64,000 bases of DNA from assembly GCA_027886175.1 (NCBI GenBank), contig JAJNNQ010000026.1:17824001-17888000 (forward strand), read 5' to 3'. The notes below the pieces were generated by a model, which searched no databases, was not told the origin of the DNA, and saw only the letters and a list, made by a program, of their open reading frames with translations. Of the stretch, positions 1-14,055 are shown piece after piece. Each line of letters starts with the position of its first letter. Positions within the stretch are counted from its first letter, which is position 1. Origin of the DNA: Phylloscopus collybita. Taxonomy: Eukaryota; Chordata; Aves; Passeriformes; Phylloscopidae. The translations under genes and the position numbers were made by a program.

Positions 1-3000
1 CCTCTGCCCAGCTGTAGCAGGAGAGGGTGAGTGAGCAGCTTTCATGGGTGCTTGGCTTTTGGTCAGTGTCACACCACGACACTTGTCTGGATAGCTGGCT
101 TCGGCCAGCTCTGGGTACATTGGAGAGCTGTGTAGGGATATTTTGTCAGTATGTAAAAATTGTACCATCTTCCTGTGACCCATGTTGCAACTTGTGCTGC
201 TCAACAAATTCATAAATTATGTGAAAGCTGGAAGTTTATAAAGTTTACTCACTTTTGGTGGTAGAGTAATGGTTTCAAATATCATGATATTGTCTGACTA
301 TGGCAATTAAGAAGCAGACAAAAAATCAATATAGCCAGATATAAATGCACAGATCAATAGAAAAATAATTCTGGCTTTACATACACAGTGATAGACTCTG
401 AATATATACTCTTAAATAGCAAGACCTTTGGAGTTAGATCACTCTCGGGAAATATCAGGAATATGCTTAATAGTAGTTAAAAAAGCAAAGAGAAAAATTA
501 CTATGATTACTATTACTGCCACAGAATACATAAATGGCACAGTTCAATCTAAATTAGATTGTATAAATCTGGTGGTCCTTCTTACCACAAAAATAATGAA
601 ATATAATTAAATAAGGTACAGAAAAGGATAAAGAATGGATCAAAGTTGACACAATTTCTGAACAAAGAATGACCAGAATTCTTTAGCTTGGAAAAGAGAT
701 AGGGACATACCAAAGACCATACATTAAAACTGGCATTAAGAATGTGAAGAAAAAAAAAGCATGTTTTACTGTCCCTCCCCACAGAAGCAGTAGGAAAAAA
801 TAAGGGAAAACAGCTAATAGAAGATCCAAAACAAACAGAAGATAATCATTCAAACACATCCATAGAACCAGGGATGCTAAATTTCACTCAAACATTATCA
901 AAATATTCATGGGGAAACAAATTTCTACCAAGGGCAATAAAAATTAAAAATCTCTAAGAAAACTATCTCCCTAATGCAGGAGATCTCTCAGCTCTGATTC
1001 TCAGACCAACATTTGTACAACTTAGATAAAAAAATGTACGTCTGAAATAGAGAACTTTGACTCAGTGGCTCAAACATAGGTATCCTAGGGTATCTGAGAC
1101 CTGGGGCTAGCAGACATGAGACTAGAGGAAATCTGAGTCCTTCTGGAGTGACAGCTGGAGGCTAGCTTAAATGTGGTAGGGCATTTCAAATAGCAATAGA
1201 CACTACTATTTTGATTATTAAATCCTCCCTTATATGCTGAAAGAAGTAGCTCAGGTTTACAGAGTCTCAAATGTCAGTTAAATGCATTTCCATTTATAAG
1301 AGTTTGGTAGCCAGTAAACACACCTTTTATGTCAAAGCATGGTGTTGGTGCTCTAGTCAGTCAAAGAACCTCAGATAATTAATATTTATTGTCTGCTTAT
1401 CAGCAAACTATAGCAGCTGATTTTTTATAACTATTACATCCAAACTACATCCATTTGCACTGTGTAACACTATACTTATTTTTAAAATCCTGCTAGCATT
1501 TAAGACTTTCCCAAAGTATATGTTAAGAACAGAGAGGTAGTTATTTATCACAGATGAATATTTCAACTTCAGCTACCAGAGTTACCTTGATAAATTAATA
1601 CAATGCTATTGGGATTACACATCATACATTCAAGATAGACTTATATCCACCAATCTAGAAGTAATTCTGCCTCCCTGTACCTTTGACTAACAACACTATG
1701 GTACTTCATGAACATCCACCATTCTTTCCCAGGAAACTCCAGGTTCAATTGACGCTCAGGAGGAATCTGCTCTGATAGAAAACCATGATTGTAAGTAGAA
1801 TTTTTATTTCATTTGCTGCAGCACCTGGAAATTGTGTAATAAACAACTGCACAATTGAAAAGAAGGTATCATGATCAAAACAAGTGATAGCTTCCCTGGG
1901 AAACTTGGATTGTGTTCCCCTGCTGCATGCCTTAATAGCATCGATAAGGCACTTAAACCGAGCCTTTCTGTGGCATCATTAATTGTGCCCACACATATCC
2001 TGTTTCAACTTATTCCTTAAATATCTTTTGCAAAAATGCTGATAACATAACTGTAAATGTAATCCAGAGGAGTTCTGCTTTCAACATACAAAAATTATTA
2101 TACAGCATATAATGTTAAGTACTCCAAAAAATTAGGTTATAAGGTTTATTTTTTTTCAATTTGTATATCCTGGATTATTTTATATGGATAAAACCACTTT
2201 CTTTCCTCCCTCATTTCTCTAGAAGATTATAGAAATAAAATAATTAAGATTATGAAGACTCAGACATTGAGCAGCATGAAAATGCAGTAATTCAGACTTC
2301 ACAGCAAAAATGAGCAACACAGAAGGCAGAGGGTTACATGTCAAACGACAGGCCAACAAAGCTGAAATACAGTTGTAACTGAGACTTGTATTTAATATCT
2401 ACATATTTAATCTCAATTGTACAGATTGCAGTCAGGGAGAAAGCACTGGAATTCACTTAACTGTCAGGGAGCAAAGAGTTCAAGAGTGTCTGGTCATGGA
2501 AAAAGTAGTGGATGGACATGAAAAGGAGGCTGGAAAGAGCATTCTGACAGAGGCAAAGAATGAAGAGAAGCTTAAGAGTAGCTGTGCAAAAACCGGAGGA
2601 AAAAAGGAACAAGGAGAAATGAGATAAACACTCCATATTTTAATACATGTACTGTATCAGAAAGCCTCTGCCACATGGAGAGTTGGGAGGAAAATTTGGT
2701 AAGATGTTAGCAAAAGGTGAGACTGGACATGGCTATGAATGAGACTGAAAATTGGGAGAAGTATTTGGAGTAAGAACTATCTATAGTGGCTACACAGGAA
2801 ATGTGGAACTCTATACGCAAAGCAAAAAAGACATTTGACTAAGACAGTGAATACACAGGCAAATGAAACTCTTATACCTCTCATCTCTCAGTTTCAGCTT
2901 CTCAGCCTAAAGCTACTTTCCAGAAAGTATTTTTCACAATTACTTTCAACTTTATCCTCCAGTTTCCATTCAGTTTCTCTCTCAATCTTTTACAACTCAG

Positions 3001-5370
3001 CAGACGTGTTGTTTTCAACCTCAAGCTGATCCAAGCACCAGCAGCCAGGCCAGGGCTCACAGTGGCCTAGCTGAAAAGAATTGCATTGCAAATCACACAG
3101 CTGATGCCTCATTGCTATTCTGGCTCAAAACTGCTCTAAGAAAGAAATTTATTCTGAGTCAGAACTAGTTCAGTAGGAATGGCCCAGGTGCTAACTGATG
3201 AGGCAACTGCACGTCTGGGCTGGATACACAAGCTCTTGTTAGATGTAGGAAATGCAAAGGGGAGAAATATATTCAGCAGCTATCTCTTACAATTACAAAT
3301 TATGAAAGCATAGAGCATGCTTAGTGATTATGATGGAGTATTAGAAATTACATTCCAGGAAGTCCCTGATGACAGTACATACACCGAATACACAAATCCC
3401 AGTTTTCCAAAAGATAATAAATCTTGAAGGAAAGGAATAGGGAAGGAAGAACCAAGTGTGGAAGCTTTGGATAGAGACTTATGCAAGCAGTAAGCCAAGT
3501 CATACTCCTGATGTAGCAGCTAGTCCTATGTCAAAGCACAAGAGCCACAAAGTATTTAAATTAAAAATAGCTTTTTTTTTTTTTTTGCTTTTTTTATCCC
3601 CCTTCTTTTTACTTTTTAGTTTCTTTTTAATAAATTACTGGGCAATTTTTTCTCTAATGACCACAACAAACTAGCTGAGGCAGACATCAGCATGAAAAAT
3701 TCTGCATCAAATTTTTAAACTGAGGCAAGTTTTAAATAAATGAAAATGAGTCTGTAATACTACTGATCTGATATCCATACCTGTCACATATTTTCCTTGG
3801 GAAATACCATTCCTTTGCAAAGACCGAACTATTTGTGATTATCACATGATTTTGTCTTTTAGAAAGAAAATGTTTTAGAAACATTTTACCACATGACACA
3901 AGACATAATAACTTTATTCCTAATGCCATCCATTTTTTAACTTCACTTCAATGTCTGTCTGTAATATTGGCATAAGCTACAATGAAGATCCCAGAGATGG
4001 CATATTTGTACCGCAAAATAAGTTTAAAAGTAAGTTAATCATATTCTAAAAGTTCTTTAAGGTCTACCTTTTGAAAAATGCTTAAACATTCACTATTCAT
4101 CGAAAGAAAGAACACAAATGTGGGATTATTTTTTTTTTTCAAGAAATAAGGAACTTTTTTTTTAATGTTAATTAGCAAAACTGGAAAAAACTTGCATCAT
4201 CATTGTCTTCATGGTCAAGAGGTTCCATTGAGAGGTCAAAGTGACTCTTTTCTCTAGTTAAGAAATAAAAGAAGATACTCTAAAGTACACTGATGAACTC
4301 ATGCCTCTATTCAGATTTACATTAAATACTTACACATTCATGCAGACAGAAAAAATCACTTTCTGTCTATGTAGTAGAAGTATTCTCATGGAGAGTAGGA
4401 AAAGTAAATTTCTCTTTCCTGACACAAAGGGAGGAAGTGCACTAAGATCTCCCACATCTGAGCTGAACATTCTAGCATGTAAAGTCTCACACAAAATTGA
4501 TAGGGCAACACAACTATCATTTAAATCAACAGTCCAGTCCTTCCCCTTCTTTTTATTTTTTCTACTTTTTCTGAAGGTTTTTTTTGGGTAAGTCCATCCC
4601 AAAATGTGATTTGTTTTAAGTAAACCAAAAGCAGAGACCTAGACTGCATTAAAGTAAACGAAAAATGCAGTAGGTCTCTGATTTTTTTTAAAGAAAGCTT
4701 CTCCCAGAATTAGTAGCCTAAAACAGATTTAGCATCAAGGAAGAATGCAACAACGTATGATTTAGTGCCACTAGAGGTGACAACAGAGCTGTAAACTACA
4801 AACACCTAAAAGCTTACAATATAAGCTGTCAAGCAAAGAACTCCCTGCAGGTTTAGACCATCTGGATAGCTCCAAACTTTTATCTCCGTCAAAAAAGAAC
4901 ATGAACATGAACATGGATGTATAAACACTGGAATCTCAAACAGGAATGGAGATACTACGTAGCATCAGCTACTTAGGTATTCAAATAACACATTAGATTT
5001 CTGCATCCACAAATCAAAAATAACATCAGTAAGTAACTAAGTATTCACAATATAACTATCAAAGTACTCAAAAACATGACCTAAAGTGAGAGAATCAAGA
5101 AATTTCGCTTTCTTAGTATAATGGATGGCTATATTATAGTCTATAAATATATACACAGGAAGAAAAAAAAATCATTTCAGTCTCACAGACAGAAGCATAA
5201 CAAGACCCAGGGGCTACAAACTGAAGACAGACAAACTTAGAATTAACATCTTAATTACCAATGATGAGTACCTCATTGAAAATTGTGACAGATACTCCCA
5301 TCCTTGAAGTATGCTTTTTAAAAAGAAAGGTAGAGAGGTTTTCATCTTTAGAGAGACATGACCTAGTTCA
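1..5370. other. AT-rich intergenic sequence
   Basis: No coding gene can be supported here. The open frames are short (mostly under 75 codons, the longest 96), overlap on both strands, lack recognisable motifs and sit in AT-rich sequence. Small features are a 15-base T run at 3572-3586 and a three-copy GAACAT hexamer near 4897-4916. The stretch lies upstream of MMS22L; in mammals the equivalent side of the gene is a long gene-poor interval towards POU3F2, which is general knowledge and not visible here. Confidence 0.6.
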
Positions 5371-5417
5371 AATGGGAAGAAACTAAGACAGCCATGAGGT
5401 CTCTGTTGTACAGTATG

Positions 5418-5468
5418 CCAGGCTAGATGATCACAGTACTCCCTTCTGGCTTTTTAATCCATGAAACT
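5418..5468 (+). mobile_element. Old CR1-like LINE 3' end fragment
   Basis: The sequence around 5430-5465 has the order 'tagatgatcacag', 'tcccttctggc', then 'atccatgaa'. This resembles the 3' end of older sauropsid CR1 families, in which a 'tagatgatc...tcccttctggcc' block comes just before the terminal short repeats. It is short and degenerate, so the family is uncertain. Confidence 0.45.
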
Positions 5469-8400
5469 GTGTACATTTCCATTTCAATGAAACTGCATCT
5501 TTCAATGAGCATTTTTTAAAGGAACAGCTTTCCAGTGAGCTCTAGTTATGCCTTGAAGGCATAGCACTCTTTTGGTGGAGCTTGTGAAAAACTTCTGGAT
5601 AGCACAATATGGTGTTACTCTGAATGGAGGAAGCATTCAGTCCTTTCTCAGGCAGAGCTGGGACCAAGTACAGAATACAGTAGAATCTGCTTTGTTTAAC
5701 ATATTAATTTGAAAATTAACTCTTTGCAGCATCACACTGAATCAGTTTAAGCCCTCACTTCCACCATCATTTCATGAATTTGATAATCACATGGCATAAC
5801 CTAATTTTTTTGGTTGTGTTTCCCAGACACTTTCTCTTAAATCAGCATAGAATGGAGGGATCTAATGTGAAAGTCTTACACTGGAATATGTTTGGACTGG
5901 GACTTCTCATTACATTTCTTCAAAAAGGAATTCTATTTTTGTGCATCAAACTACATGGAAACCTGAACCAGAAAAAGACAAATGGATAACATTGGGCAAT
6001 TCACACAGAATATTTTTTATTGCACCAAGACAAATCACTACGGCAGGCATAGCCTTCAGACACCCTCTGGTTATGGCAATCTAACCAGTTCATTATTTTC
6101 CATCTGAGTTAAACCATAACTTTATAATATTAGATAATAAAAGATATTTTTTTTTCTAAATCCACCTCACTATAGGATTTTAGAGTTTTGAAGTCACTTA
6201 TTTTGATGGTTAGCAATAAATTTAAATGAATCTGTTTTCAGTATGGGGCAGAGAATGTTATTTATTCATATCCATTTCATTTTCTTACAGAAGTTTCCAT
6301 TTCATTAATATGTTCTTGTGATTTTTATTATCTCATTTTGGATGTGTAATCACATCAAGGAATCAGACAAAAAAAAAATGAAGATAATTCTGACTGCTGA
6401 CACCCAGAAGTAAAACTATAGATACTTTACATGAAATTATTTTTCTTCTGCAGATAACACAATGAAGTGCAGAAACCTTCAAGTTCAATGACATAATAGC
6501 AGCTTAAAAGCAGTTACCCAATAAATTATTGTGTATAAAGACTTAAAACACAACCATATCTTAAAGGTAGAAAGGATAATCAGAATAGTTTACTATCTTC
6601 TGAAAAGATCTCATTATTTTGTGAGTCAATCTCTGACTGCAATTTGTATATGTGCATGCACTATAATCACATTTAACCTTGAGAAAATCCTGCATCTGTT
6701 ACATGCTTTCAGCAGGGAGTACTTGCACTATTAAGTCTTAAAATCAGATCTGACTTTATACTTCCTGTGATGCCAACAACCCCTCGTGCAATTATTTGTC
6801 TGCTTTAGGATAAGCGTTTCTGAATAATTTCTTATGCCAGATATTAGTTGTTATCTTTTTGTTAATACTTTTCATCATCATGTCACTGTAGAGGTCACTG
6901 TAATAGAAAGGGCAAATCATATAGAAAATATATGTAGTTATGAATAAAGAGTTTGAAAATAATGCTGTTTCTTTTTCACTGTTTAATCCACAATGTTGCC
7001 TCTCATGGTCTGACCTCAACTGTGAAACAATACCTGATGAAAGCATAAGAATAGCAACAACCACATGTTTCTCCATAATTGCTGTTTGTCAGCCATTTCT
7101 TCAGCATTACCAACGTTCCAGACAACTCAAGGTCAACTGTATCTTATACTAAGGAAAAACACCCTTCCTATCAAAAGAAACAGGCAAGTCAACCAAATCC
7201 ATTGCCAGCTTCCAGATGAGTGCTTGATTCTGGCTCAGTTTTGTACCCACAGCCAAGGAAAGCACAGCCATTGAGTAAATTCTGCCAGTATAAAATGGCA
7301 ATCAAAGCAACTTAAAATATTGCCAATACTGTTTCCCCCTTTATACTCAACACAGTGTTTTAATTCAGAGAATTAAACTAGTGCCCTGAGATGACCCTCT
7401 TTGTATATCTGACCTTAAAAGGGTTCTAGAGGATGTTGATATGAAGAAAATTCGGTAACAATTTTTAGTGTATATTAAAAGTATAAAGTTACGTATCACA
7501 AATTTTTCGCCTTCAGTCTTACTAAATTTACCATTGAAAATGATAAGAAATATTAACCTAAAAGTAAATTAAACAATATGGTGATACAGATTCGATTAAG
7601 ACCCATACTAAGCACACAAAGGTTGAAGAATTTAGCCAAGTACTGTTTTAGAAGAATTGCATGCAAAAGAAACAGAAATAGGATGAAATCAATTTAGAGA
7701 GAGCTTTGCAAGGAAAGCAGCCATATATTACCAATTACAAAAATAATGTATCTTGGGGACGTAAATAGGAATTACTGTTTGCCATTTTCAACAAGTTCTA
7801 GGTAAAACTGTATGAAAGGAAGTATTCTATAGTTTGATTTTTCTTACACTAAAATCAATTTCATTCATTCTCCATAATCAGACATTTCTAAAAACAAACA
7901 AAAAAATAGTTCTCAATTTTTTGTAGGAAAATTAAAACAAACCTATGAAAAAGCTATCAGTTTGGGTTAGAAAACATAAAACAATATAGCTTTATTCAAA
8001 GATGCAAATGCCATTCTAAAAAAAGCTTTAGATTCTTTTTCATTAGAAAATTACTTTTAAATTTAATACTGGACTATTCAGCCTTTCTGTGGAGTACTAA
8101 AGGAGAAGATTCACTTATTCGAATCTTTTGATGGAAGATTTTTAAAGAAAGATTTAGAAGGGTCTAATGCCATGAAACATTTGGCAAGAACATCAGTTGA
8201 CCTTATGCACCAATTGTTTCATGTCTTTTGGCACTGAAACTGTTTTTTCCTTCAGCACCACAATATGACCCCTGTTTCACTGCCAAAGCAGACCTTGACA
8301 TTAAGAATAGAAATTCTGGTGGGAGCAGATTTTAGAACATCAAAAATGGCAGATTCAACATCATCAGTCTCATGAGAACATTACAATATGCTGATGGAAT

Positions 8401-10655
8401 TTCCCCCCAAAAAATTGTTCAACATCAACCCATGGCTGCTCATAAAAACTGTGCCACCTAATTTTCTGTTGCAACGACATTCAGATTGATAAAATCTAAA
8501 AATTGCAAAAACATATCTGGGTTTTTTCCTATCTAAAGAACTATTGGTAACAAAGATACATGTCTCAGAAGGCAGACATCAATTAATGAAGCTTGACACT
8601 ATACTAAACACACTATTATAAGTAACCTCTGAAGTTTTACAGATATTAAGTGATAAGTGCTACAAGCTCTGCTCAGTCCAAGTTTCAAGTTTAGAATTAT
8701 GATGTGCATTAACCAAATTTGTTTGGACTCCATACAACAGGGTTTAAGTCTTGTCATTATAATAACTCAGTGTATAATTAAATGCCAGATTCTCTCTTAG
8801 CTCAGTCTCTTCCATGTATTAAAAAAACCCCAACATTCCGATGACAGCAAATACAGGTGTAAAGGTATCATTATAACTAAATCATGTAGCACAATAAATG
8901 TGTAACATATAAAATATGTTCATTGAATCTTCCTGGTTTTTAGTTATTGTAAAGTGACAGTCTACGTACAGATCCCAATGTTTAGAGCTATTTCACTGAC
9001 CATGTAATCACTGAAAGTCACAGTGTTATGTGTAAGTGAATACAAAATACTTAATGGAAAGGATCAAAATGATAACAACACAAACTGAAGAGAAAAAAGA
9101 TTTAGAGACAACAAAGACTAAAACAACATTACCTCTAAAATTTCTTGCTTGTATTAAATTTAATGGTTTGAATTTTTGTATATCTACATAGTACTCCGGG
9201 AAATATATGCCTTTACATATTACTTTACATATTTTGACTATATCTCATCTTCCTGCCACTCTTCTGTTTGGGTCTCATGCTCACTGCAAACACATTAATG
9301 TGTGTGTAGCTCCAATGAAGTCACAATGAGGTGTTTGGTATATGGATGTCTTTAGTATGTAGCTTCTAAAGGAATCATCATTTCACATCTTTACATAAAC
9401 ATCTCCTAGAGTAAAGTAGTGATTTAGTGTGGGACATTCAGGCAATTATAACCTTAATTTAATAGTTTAACAAACTAAACAGCAAGAGTAGTATGTTTAC
9501 ATTGTATAATACTGTTAACCAGGTACAAAAATATATCTCCTCTAAAGTACAATTATTAGGTTGTTAAAACCCTTTCTAAAGAAAAAGAATTACTATCCAA
9601 GATATCTGTTTGTTAGATTTCTGTTGAAATTACATTAGAAAATTTCTCAGAAACACTTAAGGAAATGCAATTATTCCAGAATAAGAGGAGGTACTTGCTC
9701 AGCAGGGTGCTGATACTGCAAAGGGAATCAGATTTCTCTACATTATGTTTTCCAGCATTCTTTAGACACACACAATACAACTACCGGGCAGCATAAATAT
9801 TCTATTCAATATTTTGAATGGGTAGAATAGAAAAGTTATGCAACTCCAGAAGTGTGATGAAGTCATATGTTGCAGCGGGGGTGTATTGCTCTAGTAAGTG
9901 ATAATAAATCCTTTTTCCCAAAATTTCCTTTTTGATTTGTTAAGCACAGTAAGGATGTTCCAGAATTCTTCCCTTGTCCACCCCTTCACAATTACAGCAA
10001 TAATCACAGCACACCTAAAAGTACAGGATTAGATCTTTCATCTTCAAATGTTTTGCCATTACAAATTTATTCTACAGCTTAGGCTGAGGCCATATGAGAG
10101 ACACGTAAATCATCACTAAAAACATCTTGGTGCTCTTAATGTCATCTACATCAGCTGGGCATCAACAAAGAAGTCAACAATGAATTAAGTACTCATGCTT
10201 TTATTCATGACTACAAGCTACATTGACTTATAGCAATAATTAAATAATCTTGATTTTATGGAAAATATGCATTGGAACTAAAATGCACACTTATTTTGTT
10301 CTGAAATAAATCTGACCAGAAATATGAAGCAGACTTTTTGCTTCTACAAGAGTCTTTTCAAAGAGGGTGTGAAGAATTTAATTCTCCTCTCAGCAATGCT
10401 TAGCTAAGACAGTAAGTAAAGAATGAACACACCTTAGAATGCATTGCATCAAACTTTCAGTACGCATGACACTTTTTCTCTGCTTATTTACTCCAAAGAA
10501 AACCATTAGAAGACATTTCTAATACAGCATTACCTCATTAGAAAACAAAAGTTTCAATGCTCTTTATTGCCACTGCTTGTTATTCAAGATTATTAGGAAT
10601 ATATGATCAGATATAGTGAGTTTAATGGAACAAGTATTAACTTCAGCTGAATTTA
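5469..10655. other. AT-rich intergenic sequence
   Basis: I see no gene, RNA gene or clear repeat. Open frames are at most 94 codons (6792-7076, minus strand) and overlap open frames on the other strand, as expected by chance. The + strand is visibly A-rich through most of this stretch. Confidence 0.55.
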
Positions 10656-10740
10656 CAGGATCACAGAATGTCTGAGGTTGAAATGAGCTTCTGGAGGTCA
10701 TCTGATCCAATCCCCCAGCTTAAGCAAGACCATCTATTCT
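10656..10740 (-). mobile_element. CR1 LINE 3' end fragment
   Basis: Starting at 10661 the sequence reads 'tcacagaatgtctgaggttg' and continues with 'tctggaggtcatctgatccaa' style wording typical of the reverse complement of an avian CR1 3' end. Only about 80 bases are clear. Orientation is inferred from the 'tcacagaat' end, which is the complement of the CR1 terminal repeat. Confidence 0.7.
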
Positions 10741-11080
10741 TCTTGCAGTCGTGCAACCATTCCACCACATCTCAATGATACCAACAAGATAACACCCCTG
10801 CAACAGCATATAAATCTCTAATTTTCCTCATATTTACTCTCCACACTAGTGTACAGACCATCACAGAGGCACGCCAGCATGCTGATTTCTCATAAAGGGC
10901 CTGGGTTGTTGTTTTTTTTTCCACAATGGCACCTTTCCATAAGGCAATTCCTTCTTTACACACAAATGCTTGAAATGCCCCCACTTTAGCCTTGTTTTGT
11001 TGATTTTGTGCTCCCTTTCATTCACATCACCCCAAGATTTTTGCTGTTAACCCTGATCATCACTCTCTTACACAGCTAAT
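10741..11080. other. Intergenic sequence between repeat blocks
   Basis: No gene is supported. A minus-strand 70-codon open frame (10772-10984) has no recognisable features. It may be degraded repeat sequence between the CR1 end at 10.66 kb and the block that follows. Confidence 0.4.
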
Positions 11081-11800
11081 GGTAACTCTTGCCCTTGTTG
11101 ATCTGGGTATTTGAAAGCTCTACTTATCAGGTCAGACATTCTGCTGGCAAAGACACCATTAGCCTTCTTATAGGGGTGGATTCCAATCTCTTCCAAGCAG
11201 GTGTTGATCCTCAAGCAGGGTCCCTTGGTCACAGAACCTTAATCTCAGTTGCCACCAACAGCTCCATAACCGAACCCTGATGTGCAGTATCTTTATAGCC
11301 CTCCCGTTCCTTACAAGATTGAGAACAAGAGCTGGGCCCTCACATTGCTGACCATATGTTCCAGAGCTCTGCTGTCAGTTTTGGTACTCCAGGTTGCCAC
11401 CTGCAGTATCACTGGAACCCACATGGAAGAACATCAGGAGACAACAGTCACAGGTCTGGACAAATTTTGGCAACACAGTCCCGGATTCAGATCTCAGGCA
11501 AGAAGAAAACTTCTCTAGGCAACAGGTTGGCTTGGCAAACAGTTGCCTCCAGCCCCCACACCATGGAGACTCTTACTTCTATCACTCCCCATTTCCTCTT
11601 ATCAGTCTTGCATATTCAGGGTCAGCTGGCCCAGACGCTTTGCTGGAAAGTACATCTGGATCCTCCTCAGCTTGGAAGAATCTCTTTTTACTCCTCCCAA
11701 AGCTTGCTTTCTGTTTCTGGGTATCCAGTGTGCAACCACATGCTTAACTCCAGAACTGACACTTCTAACTTCCCAGATACTGATTAGTTAATCTCCTATA
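11080..11800. repeat. Unclassified GC-richer block, possible old transposable element
   Basis: This block is GC-richer than its surroundings and unusually free of stop codons on the + strand. Overlapping open frames of 63, 78, 143, 117 and 82 codons occur in all three + frames between 11089 and 11791. Open frames in all three phases argue for pyrimidine-rich composition rather than one gene. I could not match it to CR1 or to a known LTR. It lies between two CR1 fragments, so an old mobile element or a non-coding exon are the likelier options. Confidence 0.3.
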
Positions 11801-12589
11801 GAAGGCACAACCCCCTGCATTTTTCTTTCAGAGAAACTACATCATAAATTATACATGTGGAATATATTTAATTTTTGAACATTATTGATTAAGAGGGTGT
11901 TAAAAGGATACTTCCTGTATTATATTGATACTCTGAGTTACATGCTTTATTATTTTTATGAAAGGACTTTGGTTACCAGACAAGAATTTATTATGAGGGT
12001 GTAAAATAACTGAAATAAACAAAATATTTTAAGTATATTCTATACTGCAAAATTTGTTTCGTATAGTGAGTATTCCAAAGAATTAAAGTTTGATATATGA
12101 GCCAATTAGACAAAAAGAACCAATTTACTTTATAACAAATACATTTTATTCAAAATGCCCTTGAAAGCAACTATACACATCCTGAGTGTATAGTGTTCCC
12201 TCCTATGTACTCTCTAATCCTTGCCAATGAAATTAATCTTTATTGATCTCCTAGCTCACTAACAAAAATGTCAAAATAGAAGAGATAAATGAAAATAGTA
12301 CTGACCCCAGTTCCTCAGTTTTGTACTTTTTGTCCCTCTTTACATATATGAAAACTTTATTCATAAAGTCACTTTTTGTGCCCTTTTTTTTTTAGATGCT
12401 CCAGTCTGTTTAACACAGGATTTAAGAACATCAGGGTCACTCACTAGAGTTTTTAGTATTGCTTGCTGAGGCTTACCTTTTGTTAGTTTAGTACTGCATT
12501 TTAATACTGCACAGACCAGTGTGGAACTATCCTGCAAATTTTAGGTTCATCTCCACCCTACGTAACCTGGATTCAGGTTACTTGGCCTA
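11801..12589. other. AT-rich intergenic sequence
   Basis: Nothing recognisable is present. The stretch is AT-rich with scattered short T runs and no supportable open frame. Confidence 0.5.
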
Positions 12590-12865
12590 ACTGAACCCCA
12601 TGATACTCTTATTGGCCCACTCCTCAAGCTTGTCCAGATCCCTCTGGATGGCACCCCATCCTTCAGGCATGTCAACAGTACCACACAGCTGGGTGCCAAC
12701 TGCAGACTTCCTGAGGGTATACTTCATTCCATTGTCTGTGGCACTGATGAAGACATTTAATAGCATTCACCCCAGTACAGACCCCTGAGGTCACTTGTCT
12801 TGTACAGACCTCCCTTGTCACCAACATGCATCAGGATGTGGAGTCATTGACCATTTTGCATTATT
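12590..12865 (-). mobile_element. CR1 LINE internal fragment
   Basis: The run from 'ggcccactcctcaagcttg' through 'ccctctggatggca' to 'tacagacccctgagg' follows the familiar reverse complement of the CR1 ORF2 C-terminal region in birds. Small + strand frames here (62 and 95 codons) are shadows of the element. The fragment lacks both ends. Confidence 0.85.
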
Positions 12866-13186
12866 CTTGTATTTTGTCATGTCCCAATGTTGGGACTCAA
12901 ACTCTTTCATTTGCTGCCAACTCTTTTCACGTTGCACAGTTGAAGGGAAAAACCCCAAAAAATCCTCAACCAAAAATGAAACAATCTCCATTTCATTCTT
13001 ATTTTCTTTAAGTTCTTTTAAGAAAATCTGTTATTTCCTTCAGTTGCACTGTTTTGTTTGCTCACAAATACATGAAATGTAGAGATAAAATATTCAAGGA
13101 AGTTTATAAGATCTTTCAGTACAGTCTCTTCAGAACATTCCCTCTCTTTTGTAACTTTTTAGTAATTATAGATTGGGTCTGGGTTT

Positions 13187-13266
13187 TTTTTTTTGTTGTT
13201 GTGGGGGGTTTTTTGTTGTTGTTTTTTGGGGTTTTTTTGGTTGTGTTTTGTTGTTGTTGTTTTTAT
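13187..13266 (+). repeat. T/G low-complexity tract (GTT-rich)
   Basis: About 80 bases consist only of T and G apart from the flanks, with repeated TTG units and separated G runs. The complement is the A/C-rich low-complexity type common in bird genomes. A 71-codon frame across it is an artefact. Confidence 0.9.
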
Positions 13267-14055
13267 TAAGAGTATTCTCCACTGATAAACTCAGGAGATT
13301 ACTTTAGATTTTACTTCTAGGTCATACAGCTATTAATTAGATAAGAAAAAGAAGAAGTACCTTGTAAAATATTCTTGAATTACTTCACTTTTATTAGAAT
13401 TATTAATTTGTGCAAAATTACCTTAGAGTTCCCATGTTTGATAAAATAGACAGATGTGCAGATAAACATAGGAAAAATATGTGTGATTATACTACGAATT
13501 TTAATCCTGTCTTTGGCTATTCTAAATTTTTGGTCACCTAAACACACACACACAAGCTAAAAAAAGGTTAAAAAAGAGCAATTAAATGATTGAATATAAG
13601 TGAAAAAAGTCTTAATTACTCATCCATTATGTAATTAGGATGATACTGAAGGGGATCAGAGCTCTCTAGAGAACAATAATGTAGCCAGCTGTATACAAAC
13701 ACAAACACACATCTACAAATATGTATACTACCCTATACTCCTGCATATACATACATTTGGAAAAAATTAGGTCCTGCTACTTTTCCACAAGACCATAGCA
13801 AGAAGTCTAGGTCGGTCTGGGAACCACTACAACAACTTTCAAGTTGCCCTTTAAATTGTTTCTCCAAAACTATACTACATTTTTGTCAACATTGTATCAA
13901 ATACAGAAACTTCATACTTAAAGTACTTACATAAATTCAAAGAATAATAGCTAAGCACCTTCAAGAAGAAGACCCAGGAACTTCTACATTCAGTTTCAAG
14001 TCTGTTCCCATTGTTATGGTATTGAGAAAACTTAGAATTTAACAAGCTCTGCTTT
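13267..14055. other. AT-rich intergenic sequence
   Basis: No gene or clear repeat is visible. There are short CA runs near 13540-13555 and 13698-13711. Confidence 0.5.
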
